Notes: generated from the letters alone by a model not told the origin. Positions 45,262 through 55,411 are shown, counted from the stretch's first letter. The stretch is 64,000 bases of DNA from Acidovorax sp. (GCA_031277855.1 JAITLO010000043.1:28614-92613), one strand, 5' to 3'. A program made the numbers and translations.

Positions 45262-45621
45262 TTATTCAATAGGTTCGCTGACAGCCTGCAGGGGATGACC
45301 TGCCTTGTTGGCTGCCTGCAGCACCTGCTCCACCTTGGTGGCAGCGATGTCGCGGGAGTACACCCCGCAAATACCACGGCCATCCAGGTGGATTTTGAGC
45401 ATGATCTGGGTGGCCGCTTCGCGGTCTTTGCCAAAAAACTCCTGCAGCACCAGGATGACGAACTCCATGGGCGTGAAATCGTCGTTGAGCATCACCACCT
45501 GGTACATGGGGGGCGGCCCCACGCGCAGCGTGCGGCGCTCCAGCACGACCGAGCCACTGCCATCCTCCCCCGGAAGCTGGGGCTTGATGGAAGGCTGAAG
45601 AGGAACTTGTTCGGTTGCCAT
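45262..45621 (-). CDS. clpS: ClpS adaptor protein
   Basis: This adaptor binds N-terminal destabilising residues of substrates and docks on the ClpA N-domain. The 119-aa protein has a disordered start and the ClpS core: [20 protein letters not shown], with the binding-pocket N-D-D, and [19 protein letters not shown] start at 45621 (MATEQVPL); an ATG three codons upstream is possible. It is followed by clpA. Confidence 0.94.
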   Translation of the reverse strand: MATEQVPLQPSIKPQLPGEDGSGSVVLERRTLRVGPPPMYQVVMLNDDFTPMEFVILVLQEFFGKDREAATQIMLKIHLDGRGICGVYSRDIAATKVEQVLQAANKAGHPLQAVSEPIE

Positions 45622-45777
45622 GAAAATCATTCTAGCGATGGCCTGAGGCGCTTTTGCGTTGCGCACGCTCAGGATAAACAGAGTGAGGGTGTTTTCGCTG
45701 TATGCAAGGCTTTTGCACACCTGCAAAAGATGTGACAAAGCCCGGCACCAGCGTAGCAAAGAGTGTGAATGCGGCGT

Positions 45778-48700
45778 TTATTCGTACATCACCTGGCTGC
45801 GACCGCTGCCGGCCTCGGCACACCAGGCGGCCAGGGCCGCATCGCTGGGGAAAAAGCGGCTGCTGTCACCCAGCTGCAACTCCACCAAGGCCGCGCCCAG
45901 TTCGCTCTCGCAGCGCACGCCCAGGCGCACCTTGAGGCCGTGTAGCACATCGCCATGCTCGCTGATCTCGCGCTTGGCGGGAAACTCCCGCAGCATGCGT
46001 GGCACATCGGGCATCTTGTCGGTGGTGCTGACCTGCAGATAGCGGCCAAAACGGCAGCGTGCATCAGCCAGGCTCCACAGGCTTTGTACCTTGGCGCGCA
46101 GGCCACCGCTGAAGCGGTCCACCTGCAGCTTGGCGTTGAAGACCACGAATTCATCGTCCTTGAGCGTATCGCGGTGGGCATTGAGCAAGGCCTCGTCCAC
46201 CGAGGCTTCGATCACCGTGGATTTGTCGTCGATCTTGAACAGACACAGCTTGCCACGCTGGCCGTTGATGACGCGCAGATCGCTGACGATGCCAGCCAGC
46301 ACCTGGGACTCGCGGCTGTCTCGCAACTCGGCCAGAGGCGTGCGCACAAAGCGGCGCACCTCGGCCTCCACCTCGTCGAACAAATGGCCGGACAGGTAAA
46401 AGCCCACGGCGGTTTTTTCCTGCGTCAACCGTTCCTTGATGCCCCAGGGCAGCACCTCGGTCAATGGTGGCTCCTGGGTGCTGGAGCCCACGGCGTCGTC
46501 GCCCATCATGTCGAACAAACCGCCCTGGTTGGCATTCGCCAAGGTGGCATTGGCGAACTCGAAGGCGGTATCGATGGAGGCAGACAGGGCCGCGCGGTCC
46601 AGGTGGATGGCGTCAAAAGCACCTGCCTTGATCAAGGCATCCAGCGTGCGCTTGTTCAGGCGTGAGCGGTCCACACGCACGCAGAAATCAAACAGGCTGG
46701 TGAATGGCCCTTTGACATGGGCATTAGGGCCTACGCCCTGGCCTTCACGGGCGGCGATGATGGCCTCGATGGCCTGCTGGCCCGTACCCTTGATGGCGCC
46801 CAGACCGTAGCGCACCACCTTGTCCGTCACGGGTTCAAAGCGGTAGACGCCGCGGTTCACATCCGGTGGCTCGAACGTCAGCCCCATCTTCAGCGCATCT
46901 TCATAAAGCACCTTGAGCTTGTCGGTGTCGTCCATTTCCACGGTCATATTGCCGCAGAAGAACTCCGCCGTGTAGTGCACCTTGAGCCAGCCCGTGTGGT
47001 AGGCCAGCAAAGAGTAGGCAGCGGCGTGCGACTTGTTGAAGCCGTAGCCGGCGAACTTCTCCATCAGGTCGAAGACTTCGTCGGCCTTGTCCTGGTTGAT
47101 GCCTTTTTTGGCCGCACCTTCCCGGAAGAGATTGCGGTGCATGGCCATCTCTTCGACTTTTTTCTTGCCCATGGCCCGGCGCAGCAAGTCGGCGCCGCCG
47201 AGCGAGTAGCCCCCCAGCACCTGGGCCGTCTGCATCACCTGCTCCTGGTAGACCATGATGCCGTAGGTCTCGGCCAGCACCTGCTCCACCAGAGGGTGGG
47301 GGTATTCGATGTCCTCGCGCCCGTGCTTGCGCGCCACAAAGGAGGGGATCAGGTCCATGGGGCCCGGACGGTACAAGGCGTTCAGGGCGATCAGGTCTTC
47401 CAGCCGCGAGGGCTTGGCGTCCCGCAACATGCCTTGCATGCCGCGCGATTCAAACTGGAAGACGGCTTCGGTCTTGCCTTCCTGGAACAGCTTGTAGGTG
47501 GGGTAGTCGTCGAGCGGAATCTCTTCGAACTTGAAGTTCTCCTGGCCCTTGTGGCGCTTCATGATGAATTCGCGCGCAATTTCCAGAATAGTCAGCGTGG
47601 CCAGGCCCAAGAAGTCGAACTTCACCAGGCCGATCTGCTCCACGTCGTCCTTGTCGTACATGGCCACGGCCGAGTCGCTGCCAGGCTGCTGGTAGAGCGG
47701 ACAAAAGTCGGTCAGCTTGCCGGGCGCAATCACCACACCACCGGCGTGCATGCCGATGTTGCGGCACATGCCTTCGAGCTTTTGCGCCATCTCGATCAGC
47801 ATCTTCACGTCTTCTTCTTTGTCCAGCCGCTCGGCCAGGACCGGCTCGTCCACCGCATAGGTGTACTTGTCGTTTTCCTTGCGCGGATTGGGTGGGTATT
47901 TCAGCGTGACATGCAGACCCGGTTTGTTGGGCACCAGCTTGGAGATGCCATCGCAGAAGTTGTAGCTCAGATCCAGCACTCGGCCCACGTCGCGGATGGC
48001 CGCACGTGCGGCCATGGTGCCGAAGGTGGCGATCTGGCTGACGGCATTGCGGCCGTAACGATCCTTCACGTAATCGATCACCCGGTCACGGTTGGCCTGG
48101 CAGAAGTCCACGTCGAAGTCAGGCATGGAAACGCGTTCCGGGTTCAGAAAACGTTCGAACAGCAGGTTGTAGTGGATGGGGTCCAGATCGGTGATCTTCA
48201 GCACATAGGCCACCAGCGAGCCGGCACCCGAGCCCCGGCCCGGCCCCACCGGGCAGCCATTGTTTTTGGCCCAGTTGATGAAGTCCGCCACGATCAGAAA
48301 GTAGCCGGGGAAATCCATCTTCAAGATGATGCCCAGCTCAAACTCCAACCGTTCCTGGTACTGGGGACGCACCGCATCGCGCTTGGCCTCGTTGGGGAAT
48401 AACAGCCTCAGGCGATCTTCCAGCCCGTCATAGGAGGACTTGCGGAAATACTCGGCCGCAGGCGAGCCGTCGGGCGTGGGGAAATCGGGCAGAAAATTCT
48501 TGCCCAGCAGCAGGGTCACGCTGCAGCGGCGGGCAATCTCCACCGCGTTTTCCAGCGCCGTGGGCACGTCGGCAAACAGGGCCTGCATCTCGGCACTGCT
48601 CTTGAGGTATTGCTCTCGGGTAAAACGCTTGATGCGCTTGGTATTGCCCAGCACCTCGCCTTCGGCAATACAGACCCGCGCTTCATGGGACTCAAAATCG

Positions 48701-49314
48701 TCCGGCTTGAAGAACTGCACCGGGTGGGTGGCCACCACCGGCAGATTCAGCCGCCCGGCCATCTCCACGGTCTGCGCCACCAGGCTTTCGTCCTCCGGCC
48801 GACCTGCGCGCTGCAGCTCCAGATAGAAACGGTGGGGGAACATGGCCGCCATACGCAGCGCCTCGCGCGCCGCACCCTCGCTGTCGCCACGCGCAAAAGC
48901 CTGGCCTACGGGGCCTGCATTGGCGCCAGAGAGCAAGATCAAGCCCTCGCCCAGCTCCTGCAGCCATTCCCATTTGCTCTGTGCCTGGGCCTGGCCCCGG
49001 GGCACATTGCCCGTCCAGCCGCGGGCCAGGATTTCCGAGAGGTTGTGATAGCCCTGCTTGCTTTGCACCAGTACCAGCACCCGAGGACCGGGCGCCCCGC
49101 CCTCGCCTTCCATGATCAGCTCCGCACCGAGCACGGGTTTGACGCCCTTGCTGCGGCCCGACTTGTAGAACTTCAGCCCCCCGAACATATTGTTGAGATC
49201 GGTAATGGCCATGGCGGGCTGCCCGTCGGCGGCAGCGGCCTTCAGGACATCGTCGATACGGCAGGTCCCGTCAACGACGGAGAACTCGGTGTGCAGGCGC
49301 AGGTGAACAAACAT
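45778..49314 (-). CDS. dnaE: DNA polymerase III alpha subunit
   Basis: This is the replicative polymerase catalytic subunit, about 1178 aa. The N-terminal PHP domain starts FVHLRLHTEFSVVDG. The palm carries GPGRGSGAGSLVAY and the catalytic aspartates in PDFDVDFCQANRDRV. The fingers region (GYGFNKSHAAAYSLLAYHTGWLK) and a C-terminal OB fold follow (VLAGIVSDLRVINGQRGK). Of two ATGs nine bases apart (49323 and 49314), I follow the family N-terminus at 49314. It is transcribed divergently from bamD. Confidence 0.96.
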   Translation of the reverse strand: MFVHLRLHTEFSVVDGTCRIDDVLKAAAADGQPAMAITDLNNMFGGLKFYKSGRSKGVKPVLGAELIMEGEGGAPGPRVLVLVQSKQGYHNLSEILARGWTGNVPRGQAQAQSKWEWLQELGEGLILLSGANAGPVGQAFARGDSEGAAREALRMAAMFPHRFYLELQRAGRPEDESLVAQTVEMAGRLNLPVVATHPVQFFKPDDFESHEARVCIAEGEVLGNTKRIKRFTREQYLKSSAEMQALFADVPTALENAVEIARRCSVTLLLGKNFLPDFPTPDGSPAAEYFRKSSYDGLEDRLRLLFPNEAKRDAVRPQYQERLEFELGIILKMDFPGYFLIVADFINWAKNNGCPVGPGRGSGAGSLVAYVLKITDLDPIHYNLLFERFLNPERVSMPDFDVDFCQANRDRVIDYVKDRYGRNAVSQIATFGTMAARAAIRDVGRVLDLSYNFCDGISKLVPNKPGLHVTLKYPPNPRKENDKYTYAVDEPVLAERLDKEEDVKMLIEMAQKLEGMCRNIGMHAGGVVIAPGKLTDFCPLYQQPGSDSAVAMYDKDDVEQIGLVKFDFLGLATLTILEIAREFIMKRHKGQENFKFEEIPLDDYPTYKLFQEGKTEAVFQFESRGMQGMLRDAKPSRLEDLIALNALYRPGPMDLIPSFVARKHGREDIEYPHPLVEQVLAETYGIMVYQEQVMQTAQVLGGYSLGGADLLRRAMGKKKVEEMAMHRNLFREGAAKKGINQDKADEVFDLMEKFAGYGFNKSHAAAYSLLAYHTGWLKVHYTAEFFCGNMTVEMDDTDKLKVLYEDALKMGLTFEPPDVNRGVYRFEPVTDKVVRYGLGAIKGTGQQAIEAIIAAREGQGVGPNAHVKGPFTSLFDFCVRVDRSRLNKRTLDALIKAGAFDAIHLDRAALSASIDTAFEFANATLANANQGGLFDMMGDDAVGSSTQEPPLTEVLPWGIKERLTQEKTAVGFYLSGHLFDEVEAEVRRFVRTPLAELRDSRESQVLAGIVSDLRVINGQRGKLCLFKIDDKSTVIEASVDEALLNAHRDTLKDDEFVVFNAKLQVDRFSGGLRAKVQSLWSLADARCRFGRYLQVSTTDKMPDVPRMLREFPAKREISEHGDVLHGLKVRLGVRCESELGAALVELQLGDSSRFFPSDAALAAWCAEAGSGRSQVMYE

Positions 49315-49490
49315 GGTCGCCATTGTAGAAAGGCGCGGAGCACTCCCAAGCGATCTCAGCCCCATAACCTGCTGCCCGGAACATCAAGGCCTTCCTGGCC
49401 TGCCGCTACAATGCCCTCCACGCTGTGGCGGCGCATGGCTTGTCGCTATGCTGCTTTGCCACCCACTCCCTACCCACTTCTTCTGTCCGA

Positions 49491-50291
49491 ATGCTGTCCT
49501 CACTGCCCCGACATTGCCTGCCCTTGACTGCTGCCGTGCTGGTGGCCAGCCTGCTGGCCGGATGCAACACGACCAAGGAAGACCCCACGGCCAAGTGGAC
49601 GCCTGACCGCATTTACACCGAGGCCAAGGACGAACTCAACGGCGGCGGCTACGACAAGGCCGTGCCCCTGTTTGAAAAGCTGGAAGGCCGCGCCGCTGGC
49701 ACGCCGCTGGCGCAACAGGCGCAAATCGACAAGGCCTATGCCCAGTACAAGGCTGGCGACAAGGCCCAGGCCATTGCCACGCTGGACCGCTTCATGAAGC
49801 TGCACCCCGCCAGCCCAGCCATGGATTACGCCCTCTACCTCAAGGGCCTGGTCAACTTCAATGAAAACCTGGGCCTGTTCTCCTGGGTGTCACGCCAGGA
49901 CCTGTCCGAGCGTGACCAAAAAGCCGCCAAGGATTCCTTCGAGTCCTTCAACGAGTTGGCCAAACGCTTTCCCGAGTCGCGCTACGCAGCCGATTCGCTC
50001 CAGCGCATGACCTACATCGTCAACTCGCTGGCCCAGTACGAGGTGCATGTGGCCCGCTACTACTATTCGCGTGGTGCCTATGTGGCGGCCATCGGCCGTG
50101 CCCAGACCGCGATCACCGAGTACGAAGGTGTCCCCGCCATCAAGGAGGCGTTGGACATTCTGGTCAAGTCTTATGACAAGCTGGGCATGACCCAGCTGCG
50201 CGACGATGCCCAGCGTGTGCTGGATGCCAACTACGCCGCGGAAGGCACGGCGCAGCGCCGTACCAGCAACCCTTGGTGGAAATTCTGGTAA
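49491..50291 (+). CDS. bamD: outer membrane assembly lipoprotein BamD
   Basis: This is a subunit of the BAM complex that inserts beta-barrel proteins in the outer membrane. The 266-aa protein has a signal peptide with lipobox LLAGC (lipidated C25), then five TPR-like repeats (IYTEAKDELNGGGYDKAVPL, QAIATLDRFMKLHPASP, and so on). The C-terminal RRTSNPWWKFW is typical of betaproteobacterial homologues. I use the ATG at 49491; an in-frame start at 49425 would precede the signal peptide. The dnaE start is about 175 bases away on the other strand. Confidence 0.95.
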   Translation: MLSSLPRHCLPLTAAVLVASLLAGCNTTKEDPTAKWTPDRIYTEAKDELNGGGYDKAVPLFEKLEGRAAGTPLAQQAQIDKAYAQYKAGDKAQAIATLDRFMKLHPASPAMDYALYLKGLVNFNENLGLFSWVSRQDLSERDQKAAKDSFESFNELAKRFPESRYAADSLQRMTYIVNSLAQYEVHVARYYYSRGAYVAAIGRAQTAITEYEGVPAIKEALDILVKSYDKLGMTQLRDDAQRVLDANYAAEGTAQRRTSNPWWKFW

Positions 50292-50398
50292 TTCCCGCGT
50301 CAGAGCCCTTGCTACCCCATCGCCCGGGGTGCGGGGCTCTACATCCTGGCTGCCGAATGCAAGCAGCCAGCGCGGAATATCTCCAATATTTTGTTTGA

Positions 50399-51046
50399 TT
50401 ATTTCTTAATCAGAATTTCATTTTGATGACGGCTCAACATGAGTTGCTGCCAGCCTTGTACTTGTGCAATACCTGATGGGGTCACGGGGTTGCCACCAAT
50501 CTGTATCACCTGGCATCCCGCAGCCAGCGCGCTTTGAATGCCTGCGGCGGCATCTTCAAACACCACGCAATCGGACGGGCTCAGGCCTAGTCTATAAGCT
50601 GCGGCCAAATAAGGCTCGGGCGCAGGCTTGCCCTGTCGCACATCATCAGACCCTACAAGCATTCGAGGTTCAGGCAAACCACTTTGCTGTATGCGCCGCA
50701 AAGCGACCTTGCGACAGGCCGAGGTCACCACCGCCCAGGGTATATCCCCCAGGCTTTGCAAAAAATCAGCAGCGCCAGAGAGGGCCGGCGGCGCATGGGA
50801 TGCCAGCTCCATTGCCTCCAGCGCACGGCACTCCTCAAGTACATTGAGCTGTGGCGCAACTTGCGCAATCACGTCTTGAGAGCGCACTCCGTGGCAAATT
50901 GCCAGAACCGACTGGAGAGAAATGCCATGCTGGCGGCACCATTGCCCCCATATTTTCTCGACCTCTGTGGTGGATTCCACCAAGGTACCATCCATATCGA
51001 AAAGCAAGGCTTTGAATTTGATGGATTGCATATTCAGTTCATCCAT
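50399..51046 (-). CDS. HAD-superfamily phosphatase (subfamily IA)
   Basis: This 215-aa haloacid-dehalogenase phosphatase has motif I LLFDMDGTLV (nucleophile D17, acid D19), motif II VVTSA, motif III lysine in GKPAPEPYL and motif IV FEDAAAGIQSA. It resembles sugar-phosphate phosphatases such as YfbT/YniC; the substrate is not determinable. Base composition is noticeably lower in G and C than in the neighbours, and its start abuts a stretch of about 160 bases that is extremely AT-rich, so it may have been acquired by transfer (inference). Confidence 0.88.
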   Translation of the reverse strand: MDELNMQSIKFKALLFDMDGTLVESTTEVEKIWGQWCRQHGISLQSVLAICHGVRSQDVIAQVAPQLNVLEECRALEAMELASHAPPALSGAADFLQSLGDIPWAVVTSACRKVALRRIQQSGLPEPRMLVGSDDVRQGKPAPEPYLAAAYRLGLSPSDCVVFEDAAAGIQSALAAGCQVIQIGGNPVTPSGIAQVQGWQQLMLSRHQNEILIKK

Positions 51047-51225
51047 GAAAATTAAAAATTATTTAAACAAATAAAAACAAAATATATTTAATGAAAATTA
51101 TTCTCTCAAAAAATATTCCAGCGCGATTGGGAATTACATAATTTTTCGTATTTTTATTGAATGAATTCAGAAATATTTTGGAATTGCCAAAAAATATTTT
51201 CTGACAGGAGTCCACGCCCCACTCC
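51047..51225. other. AT-rich intergenic stretch with imperfect palindrome
   Basis: This is the only strongly AT-rich DNA of the window; most of it is A/T runs. At 51169-51202 AGAAATATTTTGG and its near inverse CCAAAAAATATTTTCT surround AATTG. It is the upstream region of the HAD gene and lies just past the dinG 3' end, so it could hold a promoter and silencer (H-NS-type) binding sites. Confidence 0.6.
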
Positions 51226-51289
51226 ATGGCGTGGATCCGCAAACGCCGCTTCTCACACAAGGTCTGCACAACGAGACAGGCGGTGGGGT

Positions 51290-53500
51290 TTAGGTTTCTC
51301 CATCCGCCGCATCGGCACGGCGCTCCGCACCACGGACTGCTTGCGCGGGTCGCGACGGGTGCAGCAAAGCCTGCAGCGCTGCCTGCCAATCGGCCTCTTT
51401 TTCCAGCCAGCGCATGGGCGGCATGGCCTGCAGCAGGCTGTGGCCATAGCCCATGGTGCGCAAGCGCGTGTCGGCCACCACCACGATGCCGCGGTCCGAC
51501 TCGGTGCGAATCAACCGGCCCACACCTTGCTTGAGGGCCAGCGCAGCCTCGGGCAGCACATAGTCGGCAAAAGGGTTGCGTCCCAGGCACTCCAGTTGGC
51601 GCGAACGGGCTTCTACCAGCGGATCGTCCGGCGGCGGAAAAGGCAGCTTGTCTATCACCACCAGCTGCAGCGCATCGCCCGGAATGTCCACACCTTCCCA
51701 AAAGGTGTTGGAGGCCACCAGCACACAGCCACGTCCACCCACGGTACCGGCCCGAAAGCGCTGCATCAGCGCATGCTTGGAGCCCTGGCCTTGCACCAGC
51801 ACATCCAGGGGCTCCAGCAAACCAAAGCGCTGGCGTAGCAGCTGACCTATGGGCTCCAGCGCCCGCAGCGTGGTGGTCAGCACCAGGGTGCGCCCGCCCA
51901 GAACGGCAGCCCCCTCGCCGGCCAGCTGCGCCACTGCTGCGCTGTGGCCGGGCTCGCTGGGCAGAGGGAAACGTTCGGGCACATACAGCGCAGCCTGGCT
52001 GGCATAGTCAAAAGGACTGTCCACCCGCAGCACCTGGGCGCCTTGCAGGCCGCAGGGCTCGGTAAACCAGCGCAGATCGGCCCCCAACCCCAGCGTGGCC
52101 GAGGTGAAGATCCAGGCGGCATGGGCATGCTGCTGGGCCGCAGCATGCACCGCAGACACAGAAGCACTTGGCAGCTGTACATCCGCCTGGGACATTGGCG
52201 TGTCGGTGGCAGCGGTCTCCACGGGCAGGGCCCAGGCACCTCCAGGCTCCATATCGGCAGCGTGAAAGGCCTTGATGCCCAAGGCGGGGTGACCGGCCAT
52301 CAACTGCTCGCGCACCAGCTTGGCAATCTGCAGCGGCGACTCGGTCAGCCGCAGGTGCTGGCGACCCAGCTCCAGCCAGCGCACGGCATCATCCGGCACA
52401 GCCCGCACAAAATGTGCCAACCGTTGCAGCAAGCTCTCTCCACGCGTGTGCAGCTGGCCCAGCGCAGGCGCCATCTCCAACACCCCGCTCAAGGCCTGGA
52501 CCACGGCACGCAGCGCCCGGCCCACATGCACCACGGCAGCGCGCCAGGTGGCCGCATCCAATGTTTCCGGCGCCAGGCCTTGCCAGCGCAAGCGTGCCTG
52601 CGTGCTCGACCCGGTGCCCACCAGCAAACGCCAGTCGCGCACGGCCTGCTGCAGGCGCGCCGCCAGCACCAGCCAATCGGCCATGCCCCGTGCATGCTGG
52701 CTGGCGTCCTGCATCACATCACGGGCATAGGCCAGCAGCTGGTTGCTGCTGAGCACCAGGCCGGCAAACTGAATACCGGTTTCATTGAGCTGGTGGGCCT
52801 CATCGATCACCACCACGCCGGCCTGGGGGAGCAACTGGGTCATGCCGGTTTCCCGCAGCTCCAGATCGGCAAAGAACAGATGGTGGTTGACCACGGTCAC
52901 ATCGGCGTCCAGGGCCTGCTGGCGTGCATGGTTGACATGGCAGGCCTGCCAGTGGGCGCATTCACGGCCCACGCAGTTGTCACGCGTGGAGGTGACCAGG
53001 GGCATGACCTGGGAGTCCTCGGCCACATCCGGGAGCTCGGCCATATCGCCCGTGCGGGTGGTGCGGGCCCAGTCTTCGACCCTGGCCACGGCGCGCAGCA
53101 CCTGGGCGTCCAGCGGTTCACGCCCCAGGCGCACCTGCAGCAAGCGCTGCAGACACAGATAGCTGCTGCGCCCTTTGAGGCGCGCCATGCGCAGCGGCAA
53201 GCCCAGGCTGCGCACCAGGTGGGGCAGATCGCGGCTGAACAGTTGGTCCTGCAAAGCCTTGGTGGCCGTGGATACCAACACGCGCTGGCCGCTGAGCAGG
53301 GCCGGCACCAGATAGGAATAGGTTTTGCCCACACCGGTGCCCGCCTCTACCACCAGCACACCGCGCTCGCAAATGGTCTGGGCCACGGCCTCGGCCATGG
53401 CCGTCTGCCCCGCACGGGGACGGTATTGCGGCTCGGCCTGCGACAAAGCGCCACCTGTCGCAAACACGGCGCGCACGGCATCAAGCAAGGAAGATGTCAT
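51290..53500 (-). CDS. dinG: ATP-dependent DNA helicase of the DinG/YoaA (XPD-like) family
   Basis: This 736-aa superfamily-2 5'-3' helicase has Walker A EAGTGVGKT (K59), and Walker B DEAH at 233-236 (VVVIDEAHQLNE). Four cysteines between them suit the iron-sulfur cluster (SSYLCLQRLL and DNCVGRECAHWQACHVNHAR). The C-terminal motifs are FWEGVDIPGDALQLVVIDKL and GVGRLIRTESDRGI. Function: unwinding of repair and R-loop structures. It resembles YoaA as much as DinG, so the symbol is provisional. Confidence 0.9.
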   Translation of the reverse strand: MTSSLLDAVRAVFATGGALSQAEPQYRPRAGQTAMAEAVAQTICERGVLVVEAGTGVGKTYSYLVPALLSGQRVLVSTATKALQDQLFSRDLPHLVRSLGLPLRMARLKGRSSYLCLQRLLQVRLGREPLDAQVLRAVARVEDWARTTRTGDMAELPDVAEDSQVMPLVTSTRDNCVGRECAHWQACHVNHARQQALDADVTVVNHHLFFADLELRETGMTQLLPQAGVVVIDEAHQLNETGIQFAGLVLSSNQLLAYARDVMQDASQHARGMADWLVLAARLQQAVRDWRLLVGTGSSTQARLRWQGLAPETLDAATWRAAVVHVGRALRAVVQALSGVLEMAPALGQLHTRGESLLQRLAHFVRAVPDDAVRWLELGRQHLRLTESPLQIAKLVREQLMAGHPALGIKAFHAADMEPGGAWALPVETAATDTPMSQADVQLPSASVSAVHAAAQQHAHAAWIFTSATLGLGADLRWFTEPCGLQGAQVLRVDSPFDYASQAALYVPERFPLPSEPGHSAAVAQLAGEGAAVLGGRTLVLTTTLRALEPIGQLLRQRFGLLEPLDVLVQGQGSKHALMQRFRAGTVGGRGCVLVASNTFWEGVDIPGDALQLVVIDKLPFPPPDDPLVEARSRQLECLGRNPFADYVLPEAALALKQGVGRLIRTESDRGIVVVADTRLRTMGYGHSLLQAMPPMRWLEKEADWQAALQALLHPSRPAQAVRGAERRADAADGET

Positions 53501-53587
53501 GCACAGCCACCGTTATTGGACATCCAAACCATTGTTCAAGTAGTGCAGATAAGCAGGTGATGCTCCTCTGTGTGGCGACGCCAGCCT

Positions 53588-54304
53588 TCAGGGCTGCTGA
53601 TCCGGCACGGGCAAGGGTGCGCCCTTGCGTCCGGCCACTGCCTCGTCCCGTCGCTCGCGGCGCTTGGCGCTGTCTGCTGCGCGTTCGGCAGCCTGGCGCT
53701 GGGCCTCGGCACGGCGTTCGACCTCAGACTGGCTGCGTTCGGCAGCCTGGCGCTGCTTGCTGTCTACGCGCTCACGCTGCTGCTGGGCACGTTGCTGCGC
53801 CTGGGCATCATTCAAGGCCCGGTCCCGCACCACATCGTCGGAGGTACGCTTGGCGGGTTGCTGTGGTTCGCTCAGCGACTGGCGCGATGCGCCTTGCATG
53901 GGCTGCGGCTTGCGTGGCTCGTTGAGCTTTTGCTCGATGCTGTGCAGCCGCTCTGCCGACTTCTCGCGTCGCTCGGCGTCATTGAGCTGCAGCTCGCGCT
54001 CGCGCAACCCACTTTCAGCAGCGCGTGCCTGCTCGCGTGCCTCGGCCAGGCAACTCTCCACCGCGAATTTGCGATAGCAAGCCTGCTCTTTCTTGTGCAG
54101 CTCGGCGGCCTGCGCCTGGCGCTTTGACTCCAGGCTGCGGCGCTCCACATCACGCTGTGCCTGGCGCTCTTGCAGCACGGCGGCACGGGCCTGGGGTTCT
54201 TCGGGCAGCGGCCCTGCAGCGGGCTGGGCCTGGGCGCCCACGATGCCCAGAGCCAGGCAGGCCGCAAGCAAGGAAGAAAAGGCAAAAGATGCGCGTTGGG
54301 GCAT
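53588..54304 (-). CDS. periplasmic charged coiled-coil protein, unknown function
   Basis: This 238-aa protein has a clear signal peptide (hydrophobic residues 8-24, cleavage after AQA). The mature part is almost entirely Arg/Glu/Gln/Ala and predicted helical. One cysteine pair, in KKEQACYRKFAVESCLAEAR, could form a disulfide. No known domain is seen. It lies 6 bases after the zapE stop and 87 bases before dinG, so it is probably cotranscribed with zapE, which suggests but does not prove an envelope or division role. Confidence 0.78.
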   Translation of the reverse strand: MPQRASFAFSSLLAACLALGIVGAQAQPAAGPLPEEPQARAAVLQERQAQRDVERRSLESKRQAQAAELHKKEQACYRKFAVESCLAEAREQARAAESGLRERELQLNDAERREKSAERLHSIEQKLNEPRKPQPMQGASRQSLSEPQQPAKRTSDDVVRDRALNDAQAQQRAQQQRERVDSKQRQAAERSQSEVERRAEAQRQAAERAADSAKRRERRDEAVAGRKGAPLPVPDQQP

Positions 54305-54310
54305 AGGTGT

Positions 54311-55411
54311 TCAGGTCAGGGAGGTATCCACCTCTCGCCGCTCCAGCGAGAGGAATTCCTGCGACTGCATTTCATTCAGCCGCGAGACGGTGCGCGGAAA
54401 CTCATGGGCCAACGGCCCTTCGGTGTAGAGCTGCTCGGGTGGCACGGCGGCCGACATGATGAGCTTGACGCGGCGGTCATACAGCACGTCTACCAGCCAG
54501 GTGAAGCGCCGCGCAGGCGAGGCCATGTTCACCGGCATAAAGGGTACATTGGACAGCAACACCGTATGGAATTGGGTGGCGATTTCCAGATAATCGTTTT
54601 GCGAGCGCGGGCCGCCGCACAGCTCGCGAAAATCAAACCACACCACGCCACCTGCGCGGCGCAGGGCCCGGATTTCGCGCGCCTCGATGTGCAGCACCGG
54701 ATTTTCGTCCTTGGCTTCCGCCAGGCGCTCGAAGGCCTCGGTCATGGCCGCGTCGGCCGCCTCCCCCAATGGGCAGTGGTAGAGCTGCACCATCTCCAGC
54801 GTGCGGCGGCGGTAGTCAGTGCCGTTGTCCACATTGACCACGTCCATGCGTTCATTGAGCAGGTCAATTGCCGGCTGAATGCGGTCACGGTGCAGGCCGC
54901 CGGGGTAGAGGTCGTCGGGCTTGAAATTGGAGGTGGTGACAAAGCCCACACCGTTATCGAACAGTGCCACCAGCAGGCGGTGGAGGATCATGGCATCGGT
55001 GATGTCGGCCACGTGGAATTCATCAAAGCAGATCAGCTTGTAGCGCTTGGCGATTTTCGCGCCCAGCGCATCCAGCGGATTTTGCGTGCCCTGCAGCTGG
55101 TGCAGCTCACGGTGCACCTCGCGCATGAATTCGTGAAAGTGCAAACGCACCTTGCGCTTGATGGGAACGGCATTGAAAAAGCAGTCCATCAAAAAGCTTT
55201 TGCCGCGCCCCACGCCGCCATACATATAGACGCCACGCGGAATCTCGGGCTTGGAGAAGATTTTCTTGATGGCGTTGGAACGCCGTGATTTGTAGACGGC
55301 CCAGTCGTCCGCACAACGTTGCAGGGCATCTACCGCGCGCAGCTGGGCGGGATCGGCCGTAAAGCCCTTGGTGGCCAGCTCGGCCTCGTACGCTTGTCTC
55401 ACATTCACCAT
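54311..55411 (-). CDS. zapE: cell division ATPase ZapE (AFG1-like)
   Basis: This 366-aa AFG1/ZapE family AAA ATPase binds FtsZ and acts under division stress in E. coli. Walker A is GGVGRGKS at 65-72, Walker B is LICFDEFHVADITDA, and the family signature RVRLHFHEFM-like segment is KVRLHFHEFMREVH. Further marks are TTSNFKPDDLYPGGLHRDRI and the C-terminal RTVSRLNEMQSQEFL. The start ATG at 55411 has GGAG 4-5 bases upstream. The periplasmic coiled-coil gene follows. Confidence 0.93.
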   Translation of the reverse strand: MVNVRQAYEAELATKGFTADPAQLRAVDALQRCADDWAVYKSRRSNAIKKIFSKPEIPRGVYMYGGVGRGKSFLMDCFFNAVPIKRKVRLHFHEFMREVHRELHQLQGTQNPLDALGAKIAKRYKLICFDEFHVADITDAMILHRLLVALFDNGVGFVTTSNFKPDDLYPGGLHRDRIQPAIDLLNERMDVVNVDNGTDYRRRTLEMVQLYHCPLGEAADAAMTEAFERLAEAKDENPVLHIEAREIRALRRAGGVVWFDFRELCGGPRSQNDYLEIATQFHTVLLSNVPFMPVNMASPARRFTWLVDVLYDRRVKLIMSAAVPPEQLYTEGPLAHEFPRTVSRLNEMQSQEFLSLERREVDTSLT

